A stretch of DNA of 64,000 nucleotides from Mesostigma viride (Eukaryota; Streptophyta; Mesostigmatophyceae; Mesostigmatales; Mesostigmataceae): positions 1,535,234-1,599,233 of the forward strand of contig RPFO01000115.1 in NCBI GenBank assembly GCA_009746045.1. Direction: 5' to 3'. The notes beneath the pieces are model-generated. The model searched no databases and was not told where the DNA came from. It saw only the letters and a list, made by a program, of their open reading frames with translations. Positions 49,174 to 61,419 of this stretch are shown one piece after another. A program made the position numbers and the translations under genes. Position 1 is the stretch's first letter; each line of letters opens with the position of its first letter.

Positions 49174-52100
49174 TTATTCCAGCAGCTTCTGCGCGCGCGC
49201 CTGCTCCACTCGCTCAAACCTCTCCTGGGCCTCGTTGAGGCCCTCCTCGTGCAGCTCCGCCATCTGCTCCGGCGACAAGAGCATGCGGATGCGCGGCCGT
49301 AGCGGCGCCAGCGGCAGCACCGGGTTGAGCATGCTGCGCTCGCCCTCGCCCCCATGCCCGCCCCCATGCCCTCCCCCTTGCCCGCTGGTCACCCAGGTGG
49401 AGGCGCTGACCATGGACAGCCGAGCGGCGTAGAGAGCCATCTGCTTGGCGTGCGTATCACGATCCGCGATCAGCTTGCGGAACTGTACGCGCCAGATCTC
49501 TTTGATCTTCTTCACCTTGATGTCGAGGGGGACCGTCTTGACCTTGCGCGCGCGGTGGGATGTTCCGCCCGCGCGCGGCACGTACGGCCGCCGCTTGTCG
49601 ATGGGCGCGGTCTGGTTGCTGCGCACAAAGCGGACGGTCGGCGCGTGGGGGCGCGGGCTGGCTTTTTCCTTGGCCAGCTTGGAGTTGAGCACCTGCACAC
49701 ATACCGTGATCGGGGGTGGGGCAACAGGTACGCATGGGCCCCAGCCATGCCCGAGCGTGGGAGGCAGAGGTACGGGCGGCAGACTTAATCAAAAGCACGT
49801 GACTGTGGGCGGCACATGCGACGGAGACGCTAACAAGGACGCAGATGGGTGATCCAAGCATGATGTCACAAGAGCCATGATGTCACGCAAGGCAGGGGCA
49901 CTGCGGGAGAAGAGTATGCGATGCAAGGAGGCGCAGGCGGGCCGCAGGCGCAGGTAGCTAGGCAGGACATAGGCGCCATTGGGAGAGACAAGTGGCGAAA
50001 ATGGGCCCATGGGCGATTAGGGCCCCGCATGACAGACGCCCCCTGCTCCAATCGCGCCCCCTACCTGCCCCACCGTGAGCGCCGTCGCCTCTTCTTCGTC
50101 CGGCTCGAAACTGACCCCTTTCCCGGCAGTTTGTGCGCCCCCCTTTCCCCCCTGTGCCTCCACACCGGAGACCTCCCGGTTGCTGTCTTGCCGGGTCGGG
50201 CGCACGCCCGCAATCGCCAGCTGTACGAGCCGCGCCTTATGCCGCAAGACGCGGATGATGGCCTCGGCGTGCTCCGACCGGCGGTGGGGCGCGAGTGCGG
50301 GGGGGGGCGCGGGCAGCGTGCTCGCCTGCGCCATCGCCGCCTCCTTCATGCGCGCATCCTCAAACGCCTCCCACTGCATCAGCAGCAGCAGCCGCTGCGC
50401 TTGCCAGCAGATGACGGTGGAGCGCCACCAGACCTGAGGGAGGGCGCGCGGGAGGGAGGGAGGGAGGGAGGGAGGGAGGGAGGGAGGGAGGGAGGGAGGG
50501 AGGGAGGGAGGGAGGGAGGGAGGGAGGAGGGAGGGAGGGAGGGAGGGAGGGAGGGAGGGAGGAGGGAGGGAGGGAGGGAGGGAGGGAGGGAGGGAGGGAG
50601 GGAGGGAGGGAGGGAGGGAGGGAGGGAGGAGAGGGAGGGAGGGAGGGAGGAGGGAGGGAGGGAGAGGAGGGAGGGAGGGAGGAGGGAGGGAGGGAGGGAG
50701 GAGGGAGGAGGGAGGGAGGGAGGAGGGAGGGAGGGAGGGAGGGAGGAGGGAGGGAGGAGGGAGGGAGGGAGGAGGGAGGGAGGGAGGGAGGGAGGGAGGG
50801 AGGAGGGAGGGAGGGAGGGAGGGAGGGAGGGAGGGAGGGAGGGAGGGAGGGAGGGAGGGAGGGAGGGAGGGAGGGAGGGAGGGAGGGAGGGAGGGAGGGA
50901 GGGGGAGGGAGGGAGGGAGGGAGGGAGGGAGGGAGGGAGGGAGGGAGGGAGGGAGGGAGGGAGGGAGGGAGGGAGGAGGGAGGGAGGGAGGAGGGAGGGA
51001 GGGAGGGAGGGAGGGAGGGAGGGAGGGAGGAGGGAGGGAGGGAGGGAGGGAGGGAGGGAGGGAGGGAGGGAGGGAGGGAGGGAGGGAGGGAGGGAGGGAG
51101 GGAGGGAGGGAGGGAGGGAGGGAGGGAGGGAGGGAGGGAGGGAGGGAGGGAGGGAGGGAGGGAGGGAGGGAGGGAGGGAGGGAGGGAGGGAGGGAGGGAG
51201 GGAGGGAGGGAGGGAGGGAGGGAAGTGCCATGTGACAACAGTAACATCACAAGGCATTAGTAGGGCCTTATAAGGGATGGGCATCACTGAGGGCGCACAG
51301 GCGTGGACATTAGGATTGGGGAGCAGGGGATGTCCGATTACCAACTTGAACCGACAGCCACGGAGACCAACCTCAGCCACGGGGGCACATACCTTACAGG
51401 GACTAGCCCGGACCGCCATGCAGGCCACGAGAAGGGACAAGGCAGGCGATTGGGTAGTAAAACACCATCATACAAACAACACTCGAGTAGATAGAGTCAC
51501 TAGGGACAGGGCACCGCATCCCCTGGCAGCACGTGCACGTCACAGCGTGCGGCTCCTGGAGACACGTCAAGACCCCCCCGTGCGCGACACAGCGCGCAAA
51601 AACAAGGAAAAAACATTAAAGTTTTTGGTACCACATGGAATTCAAATACAGGAGCCCTTTAGCACGATTTCGCGTGTGGCTATACTCCCCAACACGGTGC
51701 GTGGATGCTCAAGAAGGCCCAGGGCATGAACGGATATGCCACAGCCGGTGGCCGCCACACGTTGCCCCACCCCTGCGCGCCCAGGGACGTTGTGCCATTC
51801 AACCCATGCCTCCTGTCGATGGTGTCGTTCCCCTGTGACGCCATCCTGCAGGCAACTCCGCCGTGCCTACCCTAGGACGCCACGTAGAAGCCCCTACCTG
51901 CTCATGCCTCCCTACACCGGCACCTTCCCGGCCTGCGCCTCTATCTTCAGCACCCGCACCTGTATCCGCATCACCTTCCCCTTGAACTCCCGCAGCAGCC
52001 GCGAGAACTTGGAGGACATGCCAATGTGCTGCAGGAAGTCGAGCAGCAGCGCCGCGTGCCGCGCGCGCACCGCGTCCCGTGCCTTGTTCATCCACCGCAA

Positions 52101-54933
52101 GAGGGCCACGTTCACCCAGGTGACCCCCTTGATGTTCTTGGAGATGGCCGCGCGCCGCTTGATGAGCATGCGGTAGTAGAAGTCCTTGATGATCGTCGCG
52201 GATGTGTGCCACCCCGCGCGCACACGGCGCGTGATGCGGTCGGCGAGCACCGTGCGCCCCAGGTGGCGCAACGTCATGCCAAGGTGGACCACCACGAGTG
52301 CCAGCCGCTGCTGCGTGGCCAGCTCAGCGCGGCTCTCTTCCTTAAGCGCTTGCAGCGCCTTGTCCTCATACCGGTGGATGCGGCTGAGGGCGGACCGGCG
52401 CTTGGCCTGATGAGGTCCACGGTGATGATGATGCACCCACCCACCCACCCACAGCCGTAGGGCAGCGGTGATGCACACACGGCCGTGTGACGAAGGGGGG
52501 GGAGGAGGACGGGAACATAAACGCGGGCAGTGCAGGGGAGGAGCCCATGTCGAAAGGCATTCAAAGGGTTTGTGCGCATGACGCGGGGCCGTGCAAGGGT
52601 TGAAGCATAACAACCGGAAGGGGCGTGGAGGGACGGCATTCGTCACCACCGTACACGTGTGGACGGGCTGCGAGGCGCGAAGAGCATCCACGCGGGGCAC
52701 ACGGAACGCTCCAAACAAGGCCACGGAGCTACTATAGTGTAGGATCTTACCTATAGCCAACATGATATAACACCGTTGTGCACGGAGACGAAATACGGAG
52801 CCACGCAAGGGATGGGATAGTATTTTATGCCACTGTAAGGAAGAAGTCTAAGGAAGACGTGCCAAGTCCGGTGGGGGGGACTGCAGACTGCACAGGGACA
52901 AGCAGGCATGGTGGGAACACAACCTACGAAGAGCCACACGGCTACTTTCCATCAGAAAACATCTGCAGAGGCCACCGCACGCATGGCGATCCTCATCATC
53001 AACCATGAGATGGGGGAGTTTATCATCATCATCAACCATGCCACGGCCACCCCCATTGGCAAGAGTGACGCTAGCCCCCCCTAGCCCCACCTGCAGGAAT
53101 ACAACTAATGATAAGGCTATCAGCGCACACCGAAGACCGTACTATCACCCCCGTCCCACTCCTGTTTTACTCCCGCACAAACTACACTGCTGTCATCCCC
53201 CATCCCTCATAGCTGCAGGATCCCACCCGAGGATCGCCTTTTCCTCCCCTCCACGGTACCAGCAGGTTCTCGTCCAGTGACCATGCTATCGGCCCCCACC
53301 ACGTCAACCCACCTGCAGGTACTCGCCCAACGCTAGTGCTATTGCCCGCCCGCACTTCCCTCCCCATACACACACAAGCACCTGCAGGTAATTGTCCAAC
53401 ACTAGTGCAGTCAGCCCCCACCCCCCCCACATCCCCACACACCTGCAAGCACAGACGCAGCCATCACCATCCACGCACCCCCCCCCACACACACACCTGC
53501 AGGTGCTCGTCCAGCAGCATCTGGTGCATGTCCCGAACGTCCGCGCGGTGCCGCCGCCGCTGCTCCCTCCGTACTTCCAGCAACGGGACCGCGCCCTTGT
53601 GGTGCCAATGCACCCCCCGCCGCCGCGCCACATCGGCCCACCGCTGCGTGCGCGCCAACACGTCGTCATCCGACGTGGCCTGAGCGTCTCCCTCGTCCTC
53701 ATCATCGCCGCTTCCTGCGTCCGGCACGGGGGTCATCGCGGGCCGGCTGGGACGTGACAGGGTCCGGGTCTCTGCACCCGCCGCCATGCTGGGCACCGCG
53801 CCGCTGTCCGGGTCCTGTCGTAGCACGTGTGCGCGAGCCGTCTGTGCGCGCTGACTGCAACCGGATGCACCGCTCTCCTCATCAATATCGATGGTCCAAG
53901 GGGAGCCCCCACTGCCCCCCCCGTCCGCTGCCACGCGGGGCCGCACGCGCGCACCCCTGGGTGTGCGCTCCGTCCGGCTGCCATCCGCATGAAGGGAGGA
54001 TGGCACGTGCGGCGCGCCCGGTGGCGGCGGCTGCGGTGCCGCGTGTGGTAGAGCTAGGGACAGCGCGGGCCCTCTCCCTCGCGCCACCACGCGCGCGGAC
54101 ACCTCCTCCAGCTGGTGCGGTGTGAGCAGCTCGAGCGCGTGCGCGTTCTCTTCCACAAAGTCGTGGCTGTGGCGTCGCCGCTCCTGCGTCTGGTCGCGCC
54201 GCGTTGCCGCCACCGACTTGTGCAGCTGCTCCAGCAGAAGCGGGTCGGAGCGCAGCAGCTGCAGCTTCTCTTCCACGCGCATCTCCGCCATGAGCGTGCG
54301 CGCGGGACGGGAACGGTTGCTGCCGGCCACAATGCGCCGCGACTTGGCCACTTCCTTGGGCTTGGCGGGGCGAGTGGAGGGAGGGGAGAGCGTGGGCGCC
54401 GTGCGGGCGCTAGCAGAGGCGTTGCCACGTGCTAGGGTCCCCTCGATCTCAGACAGGAGCTGCTCCAGGGCCTTGGTCTCGGAACGGCTCTTGTCGGAGA
54501 CGGACTCTCGGAAGGCGGAGGGAGCGGTGCTGGCTCGTTTCGTCGGCGGCGGCTCCATGGCCGCCAGCAGGTACTCGGCTCGCTTGTTGGCCTGGACGGT
54601 CAGGTCGCTGAGCCGGGCGGTGATCTGGCTGGCGTCGCGGCAGTCGAGGGTGTCGGCCGTCCTGTTGGATGAGATGATGGTTTGCCTCAGCGAGGCCAGG
54701 CCTTCGTTGCGGGGACCGGTTCCCAAGGCGGACATGCACAAGGGAGGAATGACGGGCAGCTTGGGAGGGGCGGCCGCGGGCTTGCCCTCGGGGGGTGGAA
54801 GCGCTCCTGCCGCTCCATGCATGGAAAGGCTATGGAAAGCGGCTTTGCCCTTTCGGGCATTGGTCGCCATTCGTCCGTATTCAACTAAACGCTCAACGAG
54901 AACTGGGGCGGGCAATTGAAATTTGCCATGCAA
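49174..54933 (-). CDS. Uncharacterised 935-residue basic helical protein (possible axonemal or IQ-like)
   Basis: Four exons on the minus strand, all joining in phase 0 at GT-AG sites: 54933-53497, 52406-51924, 50433-50065, 49692-49174 (479+161+123+172 residues). Residues 1-479 are low-complexity Ala/Pro/Ser/Arg with helical islands ([37 protein letters not shown]) and an acidic patch. Residues 480-760 are basic helices rich in Arg, Leu and Trp ([60 protein letters not shown]). The IQ-like [11 protein letters not shown] and the spacing of aromatic and basic residues recall calmodulin-binding ciliary proteins. This is resemblance only, since I recognise no named domain. The C-terminal exon has [20 protein letters not shown], likely coiled coil. 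Gene structure is well supported; function is not. Confidence 0.75.
50455..51222 (+). repeat. (GGGA)n tract with GGA interruptions
   Basis: Over 760 bases of near-pure tetranucleotide repeat in intron 2 of the minus-strand helical-protein gene; the transcript carries (UCCC)n. It ends 21 bases from the acceptor side of the exon at 50433. Frames of Pro-Pro-Ser-Leu or Gly-Gly-Arg-Glu across it are artefacts. Confidence 0.95.
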
Positions 54934-55580
54934 TCGATTCTCGCGTCGCGGCTAGAGCTTCCGTCCGTGAACAGACTGCCACTTTTCATCGAGAACCCCA
55001 ACTGTTCTGGATCATCCTGGCAAGTTCAAGCATGTGAAAAATTCCAAAAAAATTTGAAAAATACATTCCCCTGATGGGAAATACCACGACTTTCCGTGGC
55101 AAGGTCTTTCTTATCCCACAGAACTGGATATATTGAAAGAAAATTTGCTCGACGACGGCTGCGTATCCACTGAATTACGCAACTACAGCTTACAGGGCAC
55201 GATTAGAGCATGTTTCTTCAGCACTTTTCTCCGGGGAAAAGCTGCCAGATAATAATTAATGGAAGCCACACCTTGTACGTTCTTATTAGGGTCATACGAA
55301 TTTATTATTACTCGGCCTGCACCCTAAATTGAGCATTCCATCGTGTAATAAAGCTGATGAATCCCTCGGATCAATGCTGGCGCAGGCCGCTAGCCAGTTG
55401 CTCAATTTGCGTTACTTGCTTAGAGTTCAATTTTCTTTCACCAGCCGTCCTACGGCTTTCTCAAAATAGTGCTTCTTCCCCACAGACGCGATGTGAAGGG
55501 GAGGGACGTCCCCCGTATGCGCGAATGATTCGCCGTATCCGGAAGACCGGAAGCTGTAAGAAAGAAAATCCGTATAGACA
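54934..55580. other. Intergenic: promoter side of the minus-strand gene
   Basis: No gene recognised. The 3' end (55567-55580, aatccgtatagaca) is an inverted copy of the adjoining Harbinger TIR tip, probably the end of a second related element whose other end I could not find. Confidence 0.4.
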
Positions 55581-57289
55581 TGTGGCCCGGTCTATACGGA
55601 TTTTAAGTTAAAACCGAACCGGTCATTTTTAGCTGAAAATTGGGTCCGGAGGTAAAAATTTCAGTCTATACGAAACTAAACTGTCTGGACCGCAAGTAGA
55701 GTGGTTCCCGCCAAGTCGATGACGTGGCGCCAGCTCCGTGCCCGGGCAATCAGGCAATTACAGGCAATTGAACCCAAAACACTGACGGCGGGGAAGGGGA
55801 AGATGACCCGCGGTCGCCAGCCATGGCGGACAATGCCGAAGGAGATGGACCATTTCTGCCACCCGAAGCGCGAAATCATTGCGTGCCATGCGGAGTCGCC
55901 CATGGGAAAACGCCGAAGTGGACGATGAGAGAAAAAGCGCGTTTCGGGCATGTCCTCATTGACGAAAGCATCCGAGCAGCGTATTTTAAAGGATATATAT
56001 CGGTTTCTTTTTACTTTTTATGATGATTTGTAGTCGTAAACTTGCAAGGGTGGCCAGAAATCGCCGAATCTAGCGACCATGCTGCACAACTTTGGTGTGC
56101 CGCAATGCGCCATTTTGCGGCCACCGCCTGGGCTAAGGTAATGCCAGCCATGCCAGGTAAAGCTGAGTTATCGTTTCCTTGTCGACGTAAGACGTTTATG
56201 TATACGTTCTAGCTTGTGTAGCACATTCTTTTTGCATTATTCATGTTCTTTCTTGACCATGGCCTGGCCCCTTCCTAAAACACCATTCTTAGATGCCTCC
56301 CTCAGTCAGTTGACCTGCCATAGTGTGATGGTGATAAGTTTTAGAGGCTGTATGGGTTTGAATACCTCCATATATGTTTGTTATACATTTCCCACACACA
56401 TATTGCATGAGTGTGAGGCAGTTGGCTGGTCTCTGTGGCATCATCAAGCATGTAACCGGTGAGTAGAAGCTTCCCATTGTCAGTGAGCATGTGCCACCAG
56501 GTGTGCTGGCCATCACCTGGCAAGCTATAGCAGCTTAGGCCTAGTTAATCCTTGCTAGGGCAAGCTGAAATAGGCTTCACATCACTAGTTTGTTGGTGGC
56601 TGCCTCCTAGAATGCATGCCTTGCGTAGGGTGTCCGTACCACGTTACCTACGTGCATGGACAAGGTGGCACCTGCACATAGGTGCCATGTAAGGGCAGTG
56701 TGATGATGCAGTTATGTTTCCCCATCATTGTGGAAGGGAAATGTATTGTATGGCATGGTTGGTGGCCTTATTAGTAGGTAGTATGCCAAGCCCTACCCCC
56801 TTGGTTGCTTTTTACCAACGGTACCCCTACGGGCTGTACTGGGTGTACGTAGCTGCTGGTATACCCAACCAAGTGATGACCCCAATGGCTCAAACTGCTC
56901 AGCAACTAATTGTTTATCATCCCTGAAGTGGTAAGTGCCTAGCTCTTAGAACATGATTCAAAATACACATTCTACCAAAACTGAAAACGCGCGTCTTGAC
57001 CGCCCTGACTTTGACGGTAGTTATACATGGCCTACTCTGAATATATGTAAGGTTGTGATGTATCAACCCGAAGAGCAACTCATGCACATGCTTGGCCCCC
57101 AAGGACAGCCATTGGATATGGGTAGGTTGGATGGCGTCTGGTTTTCAAAGTTGTGAAGTTACAACCGATGCATCGGCAGTATTTCTGCCCATTTAGGGGT
57201 TAAGTTTGACAACTGTGATGACTACCATTGCACATGCATCCTTTTTGACATTACAATAGCGGGATTAGGCAACATTCTCATCCTCACCG

Positions 57290-58033
57290 CTTGCGGGTAA
57301 AAAAAATGGCAACCAAACACCATGCCACACGTGGCACACTCAAGCATACACCAAGGTGGGTAAAAAAAACTGGCAACCAAACACCATGCCACACGTGGCA
57401 CACTCAAGCATACACCAAGGTGGGTAAAAAAAACTGGCAACCAAACACCATGCCACACGTGGCACACTCAAGCATACACCAAGGTGGGTAAAAAAAACTG
57501 GCAACCAAACACCATGCCACACGTGGCACACTCAAGCATTATACACCAAGGTGGGTAAAAAAAACTGGCAACCAAACACCATGCCACACGTGGCACACTC
57601 AAGCATTATACACCAAGGTGGGTAAAAAAAACTGGCAACCAAACACCATGCCACACGTGGCACACTCAAGCATTATACACCAAGGTGGGTAAAAAAAACT
57701 GGCAACCAAACACCATGCCACACGTGGCACACTCAAGCATACACCAAGGTGGGTAAAAGAAACTGGCAACCAAACACCATGCCACACGTGGCACACTCAA
57801 GCATTATACACCAAGGTGGGTAAAAAAAACTGGCAACCAAACACCATGCCACACGTGGCACACTCAAGCATTATACACCAAGGTGGGTAAAAAAACTGGC
57901 AACCAAACACCATGCCACACGTGGCACACTCAAGCATTATACACCAAGGTGGGTAAAAAAAACTGGCAACCAAACACCATGCCACACGTGGCACACTCAA
58001 GCATTATACACCAAGGTGGGTAAAAAAAACTGG
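57290..58033 (+). repeat. 64/67-bp satellite, about 12 copies
   Basis: The unit starts actggcaaccaaacaccatg and contains the inverted repeat GCCAC-AC-GTGGC and ggtgggtaaaaaaa. Period is 64 in the first copies and 67 (extra tat) in most later ones. It abuts the stop of the transposase pseudogene. Confidence 0.95.
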
Positions 58034-58839
58034 CTAGCATGTTGCATGTCGTAGGTCACATGTCAATGCACGGTGAAGGATGCCAAAGCGGTGAATAAGA
58101 ATCCCAAATGCACGCTCTATGACCTGCCTGCACAAAGAGATGTAATAGTTACATGCGTCCTCTTGGACGCTGAGACCCCTTCCTGGGTAGGGAGTCACAA
58201 GCCAAGGCTTGATGATGTATGCCTCATCTGCCACTATGTAGAATCCTTCTGGCAGGCCAACACGTGCCAATTCCGTGTGCAAAGAGCTGACACGAAATGC
58301 GACACTGTCATTGGTACTGCCGCAACATTTGTTGGAGCCATACAGAAAACGACATTTCGAATCGCACACAGCTTGCATGACAAGCGCATAAAACCCCTTA
58401 CGATTCTAGTACTGCCTGGGGTTCGCTACCTCCGACTTGAAGGTTTTTTTTTATCTTGATTGCGATACCATCGAGCGCACCAACACAACCATCAACAACT
58501 CCCCTGGTCGTCTGGTTGAATCGAAACCATCGGCCAAACGCGACAGTTCTCCCGAATCATCCGTGGTTGCGAGTGCGCTTCTCATTAGCAGCTCGCGGCA
58601 AGCCAAACCGACTTACGTAGGGCTTGGAAACGTGCACCACGCCTGGAGAGACCTCTTTATCCTGTACGCCTTCGCATCATCTTCAAATCATGCAAATCAT
58701 TCCAGTCCTCCCTGTCAATCCTGTCCTCGTCGGGCTTGCGCATAAGGTGGTATGACTGGCGAGGCATTATGGCCGCGTGTTTTCGTGCTTTAAATACGCA
58801 ACTGAAATGGTCGGAATTACCAACTGCAATGGCACACAC
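58034..58839 (-). pseudogene. Harbinger transposase (DDE_Tnp_4), inactivated
   Basis: Reading minus: N-terminal MPRQSYHLMRKPDEDRIDRE near 58765, then CVGALDGIAIKIKK (first catalytic Asp), a shift at an A run (about 58446-58454), an in-frame TAG just before NRKGFYALVMQAVCDSKCRF, then GSTNDSVAF, GFYIVADEAYIIKPWLVTPY (second Asp) and CRQVIERAFGILIHRFGIL (catalytic Glu). The DDE residues are all visible. A frameshift and a nonsense codon inactivate it. The active enzyme would cut at the terminal inverted repeats. Confidence 0.85.
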
Positions 58840-59105
58840 AGCTATGGCAACCAGCCTTCACGTCGGTAGCAGCAGCCCGACCACCAGGGTTTTCCCGCCA
58901 ATTATTCCTTTTTAACTTTTAACTCCGAAAAAAAAATAACAGGGGTCCGTGGCCAAGCCCGTCTGGAGTTATTTTTTATCTCCGGTGAGTTAAAACCGCA
59001 AGTTATTTTTCACCGTTGGATGAAAACCGGCCCTCAATCTCACCGTCCATTGTTTCCCGCCACTTTTAACTCCGCGAAGTTAAATCCCGTATAGACCGGG
59101 CCTGT

Positions 59106-59659
59106 ACAGTCAGCTTGTCCAGCCGGCCTATTTCTAACTTCTTCCTTTTATACAGTTCAACTTTTTTTTGGTCTCGCTTACGTCTTTACCCTGGAAGAAA
59201 ATGTACAATATTATTTTGGTATTTGTGGCATACCTTGGTTAACTTAACGGTTATATGGACAACACCCATTTCCCCGGGAAAAAAAATGTACAATCTGGGC
59301 TATGGCCTGGCTATGGCGCCTTTCGTCAGCATCTGGCGGATTCTATAACCAAACACCTGCCACGAGCTCGTCACGATTACCCTCATGTTGGTTGGTTACC
59401 ACAGGCCTTGTTATTAGCCATTACGGTCGCTGCCACACTCGCCTGCTAAAGGCTCTAGTCCCGTCAGAGGTCTTCTACGTAGATGTCTGTTTGCCAGGAT
59501 TATTGAACAGTAGTAGAAGCAGCCCGTAGCAGCTGCGTGGGGATATGGCACTGATGAACGGGGCCAGTGTACGCATTTAATTTTTATTAAAAAAGTAGGT
59601 GCCGGAATCAGCTCTTCTGCCACCTCGTACCGTATTCTGCTCTCTACGTCAGCAAATCC
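59106..59659. other. Promoter side of the DsbA-like gene
   Basis: Between the transposon and the ATG at 59660. No gene recognised. The transposon insertion 560 bases upstream may affect transcription. Confidence 0.4.
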
Positions 59660-60698
59660 ATGCCGCCTGTCGTGGTGGATGTCTACAGCGATTTTGCATG
59701 CCCATGGTAGGCGCACCCATATCCTAGGCTCTGCATATTCCAGATCTGTAGGTCTTAAGTCACCAAGGGCGTGTGCCCTCGAGTCTTGCGGCCCATCGAC
59801 CGTATATATTGCAGTATAGCTACGACTACGCTCGACATTTCGCACACGCAATATTGACCGTGATGATTCTGTCGTTGCATTTTGTTGGTTGGAAATTTGC
59901 CGTGTTGAACTTAGCGGCACGGTTCCCTTATCCTCTTGTCCCTTGGTTGCTCTCCCTCTCCATTTTTCTTCTGGTGCCAACCGTCTATGGGCCCTAGCAT
60001 TGAGTTCTGGAGCATGTAGCCTTTGGGCCCCAAGCTGCATATAGAGTTATAGCGATTCCCTTGCCCTCAGTGAGAGCGTCTGCTATCCCCCACAACAACC
60101 ACCATCACCATGGTCATGGTATCTGCGTGTGTGGCAGTTGGCATGGACCTGGATCCATTCACAAGCATTAATTCATTAATTAAGAAGGACATAACTCCGT
60201 TGGGAGCTCATGTGACACATAGCCCTGAGAGGGGGCATATGGTTTGTAATACATTCTGAGCTACAGGTGGGGGGATGTAAACCGCACAAGCATGACATCA
60301 CCAAAACACACAAACATGGCGTCACCAAAACACAAACGCTTTGATAGGATGCCATGAAGTCACTGGCTGTCGTACTGGTGGCTGACATGAAGGGCTCTCC
60401 TTCGCCAGTCAGATTGACTAGCGTTCTTTAGACGTGTTGTGTGGGGGCGTAGGTGTACCTCTCTAAGGTCGTACTTGGTCCATCCCCCAGATGGCTGCCA
60501 GACGACTGGCTAGGAGCCCCTTGGCCCCTAGGACACTTCCTGCGTATTGTGGTGCCTGTGGTAGTATGCATCATCGCCTTCCCGAGGGTGAATCCTATCC
60601 CCAAGGGGACCGCGTCTCTAATGCAGTAACAAATCAATCCATTGGCTCAATGTAATTTCAAACCTAAGCATTTGCAACCCATCTTGTTTATGCAAGCA

Positions 60699-60730
<32 letters not shown>

Positions 60731-61419
60731 GTGTGTGTGTGCATCACTGTGTGTGTCGACCTGCCATCAACACTAAGAATCATCACTAAGCATGTCCACC
60801 TGTCATCGACTGTGTGTCGGGTACCAGGTGCTACGTTGGGGACGCAGAGCTCAAGCGTGCCCTCACGCAGTTCTCGGGCGCCGCCACCGTGCGATTCCAC
60901 CCCTTCGTCATCGACGCTGCCACCGCCGACCAAGGGGAGGAGTACCTCGCCTACAACCAGCGGCGGTGGGGGGGTGACGGGTGGACCTACTCGCTGCGGG
61001 AGCGGGGGCAGCACGTGGGCTGCCCCTTTGGCACATGGATTACTTGGCCCAACACCTGGCGCGCACACCGGCTCATGGAGTGGTGCGGCGCGCAGCATCC
61101 AGAGAAGCAAGCTGCGCTCAAGGACGCGCTGTTCCGTGCGGTGTACGAGCAGGGGGGCAACATCTCCATGGCGAGCACCCTAGGGGAGATTGCTGCGTCC
61201 CTGGGCATGGACGCGTCCGCGCTCCTGGCGTCCAATCAGGGGATGCAGGAGGCGCAGGCACAGGATGCCCACGCCAAGCGGGTGCTGGGCATCTCAGGTG
61301 TCCCCCATTTTATCATCCATGCGCAGGATGACGCGGCCGGGGGACAGGTTGTCCAATTAGCGGGTGCCGTGTCTGCCAGCAAATTGCTCGCCGCCATGAA
61401 GAAAGTGTGCAAAGGGTAA
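59660..61419 (+). CDS. DsbA-family thioredoxin-fold oxidoreductase (FrnE-like)
   Basis: Two exons, 59660-59706 and 60828-61419, give 212 residues. Exon 1 reads MPPVVVDVYSDFACP and ends with two bases of a Trp codon. Exon 2 supplies the third base and continues CYVGDAELKRALTQF, rebuilding the CPWC active site at residues 14-17. Other marks are the insertion helical domain (RAHRLMEWCGAQHPEKQAAL, FRAVYEQGGNISM), the cis-Pro loop GVPHFII and the final AVSASKLLAAMKKV. The family (DSBA-like, polyketide dithiol-disulfide isomerase or FrnE group) performs thiol-disulfide exchange; substrate unknown. No signal peptide, so cytosolic action is likely unless a longer 5' exon exists. Length is normal for the family (about 210-230). 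Confidence 0.9.
59707..60827 (+). other. Intron of the DsbA-like gene
   Basis: GT at 59707, AG at 60826-60827, 1,121 bases. It contains a family-X retroposon stump (60169-60294) and a TG-rich run near 60701-60741. Confidence 0.85.
60169..60294 (-). mobile_element. 126-bp family-X retroposon stump in an intron
   Basis: Target duplication CACAAGCAT at 60160-60168 and 60295-60303. On the minus strand it holds the 3' UTR end (TGTGTCACATGA), hairpin GCTCC-CAAC-GGAGT with one changed outer pair (60194-60207), ATGTCC and a TTAAT-type tail. Confidence 0.85.

Larger units (their letters stand above)
55584..59102 (-). mobile_element. PIF/Harbinger-type DNA transposon (3.5 kb)
   Basis: Terminal inverted repeats: the left end begins GGCCCGGTCTATACGGATTT (55584) and the right end is AAATCCCGTATAGACCGGGCC-type ending at 59102, matching over about 20 bases with one gap. 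The flanking trinucleotide TGT (55581-55583, 59103-59105) is a 3-bp target duplication, as this superfamily makes. Inside are a minus-strand DDE_Tnp_4 pseudogene and a satellite array. A second Harbinger gene (Myb/SANT-like) was looked for at 55.7-56.1 kb and not recognised. Confidence 0.85.

Noticed and set aside
49921-51440. Open frames of about 300-450 codons of Gly-Gly-Arg-Glu or Pro-Pro-Ser-Leu
   Set aside because: (GGGA)n simple sequence in an intron of the minus-strand gene; only the Trp-rich exon at 50433-50065 is supported.
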